In this document: positions 60,985 to 64,000 of the stretch, one piece after another
How positions within the stretch are numbered: the stretch's first letter is position 1
How the letters are laid out: every line of letters starts with the position of its first letter
Assembly (NCBI RefSeq): GCF_029167105.1
Contig: NZ_JARFML010000014.1
Coordinates: 148,203 to 212,202 of the forward strand
Source: Bradyrhizobium yuanmingense
GTDB taxonomy: Bacteria; Pseudomonadota; Alphaproteobacteria; Rhizobiales; Xanthobacteraceae
Direction: 5' to 3'
Length of the DNA stretch: 64,000 nucleotides
Position numbers and translations under genes: made by a program
The notes under the pieces: model-generated
Told to the model about the DNA's origin: nothing
The model's input: the letters and a program-made list of their open reading frames with translations, nothing else
Databases searched by the model: none

Positions 60985-61607
60985 CGGAGACTTCATTCAT
61001 CCATCGTTTCGAGCCCGCGGCCAGCGCGGGCTCGCCCCCGCTGCTGCTGTTGCACGGCACCGGCGGCGACGAGAACGACCTGCTCGGCCTCGGCAAGATG
61101 ATCTCGCCCGGCTCTGCCCTGCTCTCGCCGCGCGGCCGCGTGCTCGAGCACGGCATGCCGCGCTTCTTCCGCCGTCTCGCCGAAGGCGTGTTCGACGAGG
61201 AGGACGTAGCCCGCCGTGCGCACGAGCTGGGCGAGTTCGTCACAGAGGCGCGGCAACGCTACGGCCTCGCCGCGCCGATCGCAGTCGGATTCTCCAACGG
61301 CGCCAACATCGCCGCGGCGCTGTTGCTGCTGCAGCCGGACGTGCTGGCCGGCGCGATCCTGCTGCGCGGGATGGTGCCGCTATCGGATCCGCCCAAGGCT
61401 GACCTTGGCGGCAAGCCGATAATGCTGCTCTCGGGGCAGGCTGATCCAATCGTGCCGGCGAGCAATTCGGCACGGCTCGCCGCGCTGCTGTCGCAGGCAG
61501 GAGCGAGCGTGACCCACAAGGTGCTGCCGGCGGGCCATCAATTGTCGCAAGCCGATGTGACGCTGGCCCGCGACTGGATCAGCAAGGCCGACGCCAAGGC
61601 CGCATGA
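60981..61607 (+). CDS. Alpha/beta hydrolase, phospholipase/carboxylesterase family (MhqD-like)
   Basis: A 208-residue alpha/beta hydrolase. It has an oxyanion region (LLLHGTGGDENDLLGLG), nucleophile elbow GFSNGAN with the serine, the acid in SGQADPIVP and a late histidine in LPAGHQLSQAD. This is the catalytic triad order of the carboxylesterase/phospholipase 2 family. It is co-transcribed with the dioxygenase gene, as in the mhqNOD operon of Bacillus. The substrate is not determined. Confidence 0.88.
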   Translation: MTETSFIHRFEPAASAGSPPLLLLHGTGGDENDLLGLGKMISPGSALLSPRGRVLEHGMPRFFRRLAEGVFDEEDVARRAHELGEFVTEARQRYGLAAPIAVGFSNGANIAAALLLLQPDVLAGAILLRGMVPLSDPPKADLGGKPIMLLSGQADPIVPASNSARLAALLSQAGASVTHKVLPAGHQLSQADVTLARDWISKADAKAA

Positions 61608-61612
61608 TCAAA

Positions 61613-61644
61613 CAGCGGCGCATCGTTAGAACGATGCGCCGCTG
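61613..61644. terminator. Bidirectional terminator-like hairpin
   Basis: A perfect 15-bp inverted repeat (CAGCGGCGCATCGTT, AG, AACGATGCGCCGCTG) lies between the convergent esterase and CorA genes, 3 bases before the CorA stop. Its strength and position suggest termination or 3'-end protection of both transcripts, despite weak T-tracts. Confidence 0.75.
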
Positions 61645-61647
61645 CCG

Positions 61648-62622
61648 TCACTCGAACCACCCGCGCCGCTTGAACCAGATCAGCGGCACCAGACCGCTCG
61701 CGATGATTGCGAGCCAGGCCAGCGGATAGCCGAAGCTCCAATCCAATTCCGGCATGTGCTTGAAGTTCATGCCCCAGACGCCGACCATGATGGTCGGCGG
61801 CACACCGACGACCGACACGATCGTCAGGATCTTGAACAATTCGTTCTGCTGGATGTTGATGAAGCCGAGCACGGCATCGAGCAGCAGCTGGATCTTGTCC
61901 GACAATCGCGTCTCGTAATCGCTGAGCGAGACGACGTCCTTGGACACGGCCTCCAGGCGCTTCTTCGAGGATGCCGTGATCCACTCGCTGCCGACGTCGC
62001 CGGCAAACGCGGCGATGCGGCCCACGCCGAGCAGGACATCGCGCGCCTTGGCGAGCCGGTCTGCCAGTTCGCCGACAGTCTCCAGGGCCTCCCGCATCCT
62101 TCGGCTGGAGCGCACCGGACGCCGGGTGCGCACCAGCCCGCCCCTAAAGACACCCCGCGAAAGCTGATCGACCTTGCCGCCGAGATGCTCCAGGACATCG
62201 GCACCGCGATCGATCATGGCCTCGAGCAGGCTGACGAACACGCACATGCCGTTCTCCAGGCTGTCATCGGAGCCGATGCGCTTGCCGATGTCGTCGAAGA
62301 TCGGCAGCTCTGCAAAGCGCACCGTCACCATCACATGCGGACCGATGACGAAGCCCACCGGCGTGATCTCGGCCTCGCCCGCCTCGGTGACCCGGACCGC
62401 GGGCGAGCTGAGATAGAGCGTGCCGCGATCGAAGATCAGGCGGCTCGACGCCTCGATCTCGCTGAGCGAGTCCTCCGAGGGAATGCGGATGCCGAGCAGC
62501 CGCTCGACGAACTGCTTTTCCTCGTCGGTGCCATTCAAGAGATCGGCCCAGATGATCTCCGAGGGCATTTCCGCGCCGATGCCGTGCCAGTCGTCGGACG
62601 GCCACCTGTAAAGTCTGAGCAA
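61648..62622 (-). CDS. CorA-family divalent metal transporter (Mg/Co, or Zn)
   Basis: A 324-residue CorA-type protein: a large cytoplasmic domain, then two C-terminal helices (LTIVSVVGVPPTIMVGVWGMN and YPLAWLAIIASGLVPLIWF) separated by the GMN signature in VWGMNFKHMPELDW. It should form a pentameric channel for Mg2+ or related ions. The start appears to be TTG at 62622, supported by GGAG 8 bases upstream; the next ATG (62568) would remove 18 residues. Being a few kb from the cob cluster does not by itself imply cobalt. Confidence 0.9.
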   Translation of the reverse strand: MLRLYRWPSDDWHGIGAEMPSEIIWADLLNGTDEEKQFVERLLGIRIPSEDSLSEIEASSRLIFDRGTLYLSSPAVRVTEAGEAEITPVGFVIGPHVMVTVRFAELPIFDDIGKRIGSDDSLENGMCVFVSLLEAMIDRGADVLEHLGGKVDQLSRGVFRGGLVRTRRPVRSSRRMREALETVGELADRLAKARDVLLGVGRIAAFAGDVGSEWITASSKKRLEAVSKDVVSLSDYETRLSDKIQLLLDAVLGFINIQQNELFKILTIVSVVGVPPTIMVGVWGMNFKHMPELDWSFGYPLAWLAIIASGLVPLIWFKRRGWFE

Positions 62623-62821
62623 GAACCGATCTCCGTGGCCGCATCGTCATGCCGGATGGCGCCGCCGACTAACGCATGAGAGTTCCAGACGTTCAAGACC
62701 TGCAAGTGACGGCGGTATTCCAGGGGACATCGGAGATACCGACCGGAACACGGTCGAGCGATGCACGTTGAACGGACGCGCGGGTGATCCATGGATACGC
62801 GTAGTGCATCTGCATCCCGAC

Positions 62822-63733
62822 ATGACGACTTTCCTGGGTGTTGAGGCCTGCGACTTGACCGCCGCACTGCCGGCGGCCGACGCGATCCTGTTCGGCGCGT
62901 CGGATGCCACCCCGTACCTTGCAGGCCAGACCAGCCATGCTGCAAAAGCGCCCGACGTCATCCGTCGCGCGCTGCGTCACTATGAGAGCGATCTCACCCG
63001 TTGGGATTTCGACCAGGACGCCGAGTTGCTTGATCCGAGCAAAACGAGGGTCTTGGACGGTGGAAACGTGCCGACCGACCCAATGACGCCAGAGAGCAAC
63101 CGTGATGCGATCAGAGCAGCCACGCAGGCCGTCCTTTCGGCTGGCGCCGTTCCGATCCTCCTGGGCGGTGACGACTCCGTCCCGATCCCTTTCTTCGAGG
63201 CGTTCCAGGACAGCAAGGGACTGACCATCCTGCAGATCGACGCCCATCTTGATTGGCGTGATCAGCGCAACGGATCGGGCTATACCTTCTCCAGCACGAT
63301 GCGGCGCGCCAGCGAATTGCCCTGGGTCAAGCGCATCGTGCAGGTCGGCTTGCGCGGCATCGGCGGCTCAGGTCGTGCCGAATTCGACGATGCAAGGGCG
63401 TGGGGCGCGGAGATCTTCACGGCAAGGCATGTCCAGCGCCAAGGAATAGAAAGCGTGCTCGACGCGATCCGGGCTGACGGCGAGTGCCTGGTGACCATCG
63501 ATTGTGACGGTCTCGATCCCTCGGTCATCCCCGGCGTGCTCGTCCCACAGCCCGGCGGCCTGTCCTATTTCGACGTGGTCGATCTCATACGAGGCGTCGC
63601 GGCAAAGTCCAGAATAGTTGGCCTGGACATCGTCGAATACATTCCCGAGCGCGACGTGCAGAATCTGGGAGCCATCGCGGTCGCGCGGATCATCTGCAAT
63701 GCGCTGGGTTGCATTGGGCGGCGGGCAGTATAG
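62822..63733 (+). CDS. Arginase/agmatinase family hydrolase with variant metal motif
   Basis: A 303-residue ureohydrolase-fold protein. Two of the three usual Mn motifs are standard: IDAHLDW (residues about 139-145) and IDCDGLDPSVIPG (about 226-238). The first is GGDDS (115-119), where most arginases and agmatinases have GGDHS, so D118 replaces a metal-binding histidine. It probably hydrolyses a guanidino or related compound, but the substrate is uncertain. The ATG at 62822 begins the conserved region; an in-frame TTG at 62768 would add 18 residues. It is divergent from the CorA gene. Confidence 0.82.
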   Translation: MTTFLGVEACDLTAALPAADAILFGASDATPYLAGQTSHAAKAPDVIRRALRHYESDLTRWDFDQDAELLDPSKTRVLDGGNVPTDPMTPESNRDAIRAATQAVLSAGAVPILLGGDDSVPIPFFEAFQDSKGLTILQIDAHLDWRDQRNGSGYTFSSTMRRASELPWVKRIVQVGLRGIGGSGRAEFDDARAWGAEIFTARHVQRQGIESVLDAIRADGECLVTIDCDGLDPSVIPGVLVPQPGGLSYFDVVDLIRGVAAKSRIVGLDIVEYIPERDVQNLGAIAVARIICNALGCIGRRAV

Positions 63734-63774
63734 CTGCTACCACATATTAATCGCGGCGGCGGCCTGCGCGCACG

Positions 63775-63818
63775 CCTCGTCCTTCGAGACGGCGCTAACG
63801 CGCCTCCTCAGGATGAGG
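63775..63818. repeat. Intergenic palindromic repeat
   Basis: Left arm CCTCGTCCTTCGAG and right arm CTCCTCAGGATGAGG form an imperfect hairpin. It resembles the CCTCATCCTGAGGAG-type palindromes common in Bradyrhizobium/Rhodopseudomonas intergenic regions (memory). Confidence 0.6.
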
Positions 63819-63863
63819 CTAGTCAGCATCAGTGCCCGTTGGAACTGCCGCCACGCATTCGAT

Positions 63864-63875
63864 CCTCATCCTGAG
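63864..63875. repeat. Partial arm of a second palindromic repeat, cut by the IS end
   Basis: CCTCATCCTGAG matches the arm of the 63775-63818 repeat, but the rest is missing. It abuts the apparent start of the IS element at about 63875. Confidence 0.5.
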
Positions 63876-64000
63876 AGCCTGACTCAAAAAGCGTAGACCT
63901 CTTCAAGGTCGGGCCAAGCGGCGAGTTAGAAGCCTCAGATGGGCGACGAGCAGCCAAGCAAGCTCGGTGGCGGCAGACCCCTCAAAGTCTTTGGAGAGAC
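63875..64000 (-). mobile_element. End of an IS5-family-like insertion sequence (runs off the window)
   Basis: The sequence from 63875 (GAGCCTGACTCAAAAAGCG) looks like an IS terminal end and is followed by the 3' end of a transposase-like frame on the minus strand. The other terminus and target duplication are outside the window, so the boundary is approximate. Confidence 0.6.
63903..64000 (-). CDS. IS5-family-like transposase, C-terminal fragment
   Basis: The last 31 or so codons of a transposase reading leftward, too short to call as a standard gene. It encodes SKDFEGSAATELAWLLVAHL, and after three more residues TRRLARP and stop. This tail matches my memory of IS5-family DDE transposases, which end in a K-DFE followed by an AW-L-AH-RL-(T/L)RRL helix. 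The rest of the gene lies beyond base 64000. Confidence 0.65.
   Translation of the reverse strand, partial: LSKDFEGSAATELAWLLVAHLRLLTRRLARP

Noticed and set aside
61648..62622. Treating the CorA-family gene as the cobalt importer for the cob cluster
   Set aside because: It is about 6.5 kb away, in a different orientation, has no B12 riboswitch, and CorA proteins mainly carry Mg2+ or Zn2+.
1..64000. CRISPR arrays, tRNA and rRNA genes, phage genes, toxin-antitoxin pairs
   Set aside because: No direct-repeat/spacer array, cloverleaf, rRNA segment or phage/defence gene was recognised by reading. The only mobile DNA is the IS fragment at the right edge.

Overview
The window is GC-rich, densely packed DNA with many 4-bp start/stop overlaps. 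It carries a complete-looking aerobic (CobF/CobG/CobN-type) cobalamin pathway, Tat-type ABC binding proteins and short palindromic intergenic repeats of a kind I associate with Bradyrhizobium and relatives. My best guess is a Bradyrhizobium-like alphaproteobacterium. This is inference from gene content; no rRNA or other phylogenetic marker is present.

Region 1 (1-1.1 kb) holds the 3' part of a sugar-type ABC binding protein and a small YciI-like protein. Region 2 (1.3-27.9 kb) is a long catabolic island, almost all on the minus strand. It contains a MocR-type regulator, an HyuA/HyuB ATP-dependent hydantoinase pair, a class III aminotransferase, a frameshifted acyl-CoA ligase, an N-carbamoyl-D-amino acid hydrolase, a flavin-reductase-like protein, a cyclic-amidohydrolase hydantoinase, an NAD-dependent epimerase, an SDR, a flavoprotein oxidoreductase and two complete oligopeptide-family ABC importers. 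A hydantoin/Asp-Glu racemase is the only plus-strand gene inside it. Racemase, cyclic amidohydrolase and D-carbamoylase together form the classic hydantoin to D-amino acid route. The remaining enzymes suggest a larger, unassigned pathway for a cyclic ureide or amide.

Region 3 (28.1-55.2 kb) is a cobalt/cobalamin regulon. Three cobalamin riboswitches, all on the minus strand, precede (i) a siderophore-type TonB receptor plus PepSY membrane protein, (ii) a CbiM-like permease with cobF and cobT, and (iii) DUF1636-cobW-cobN-cobG-cobH-cobI-cobJ. cobL-cobE-cobM-cobB-cobA follow on the same strand, with cobK encoded antisense between cobJ and cobL. cobO-cobQ and cobU-cobS-bluB are on the plus strand; cobC and cbiB are on the minus strand. 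Cobaltochelatase subunits CobS/CobT are not in the window.

Region 4 (55.3-64 kb) is ordinary accessory chromosome: a binding-protein/hybrid histidine kinase pair, a LysR regulator divergent from a quinone-resistance-like dioxygenase/esterase pair, a CorA-family transporter, an arginase-family hydrolase, an intergenic palindromic repeat, and the end of an IS5-like transposase at the right edge.
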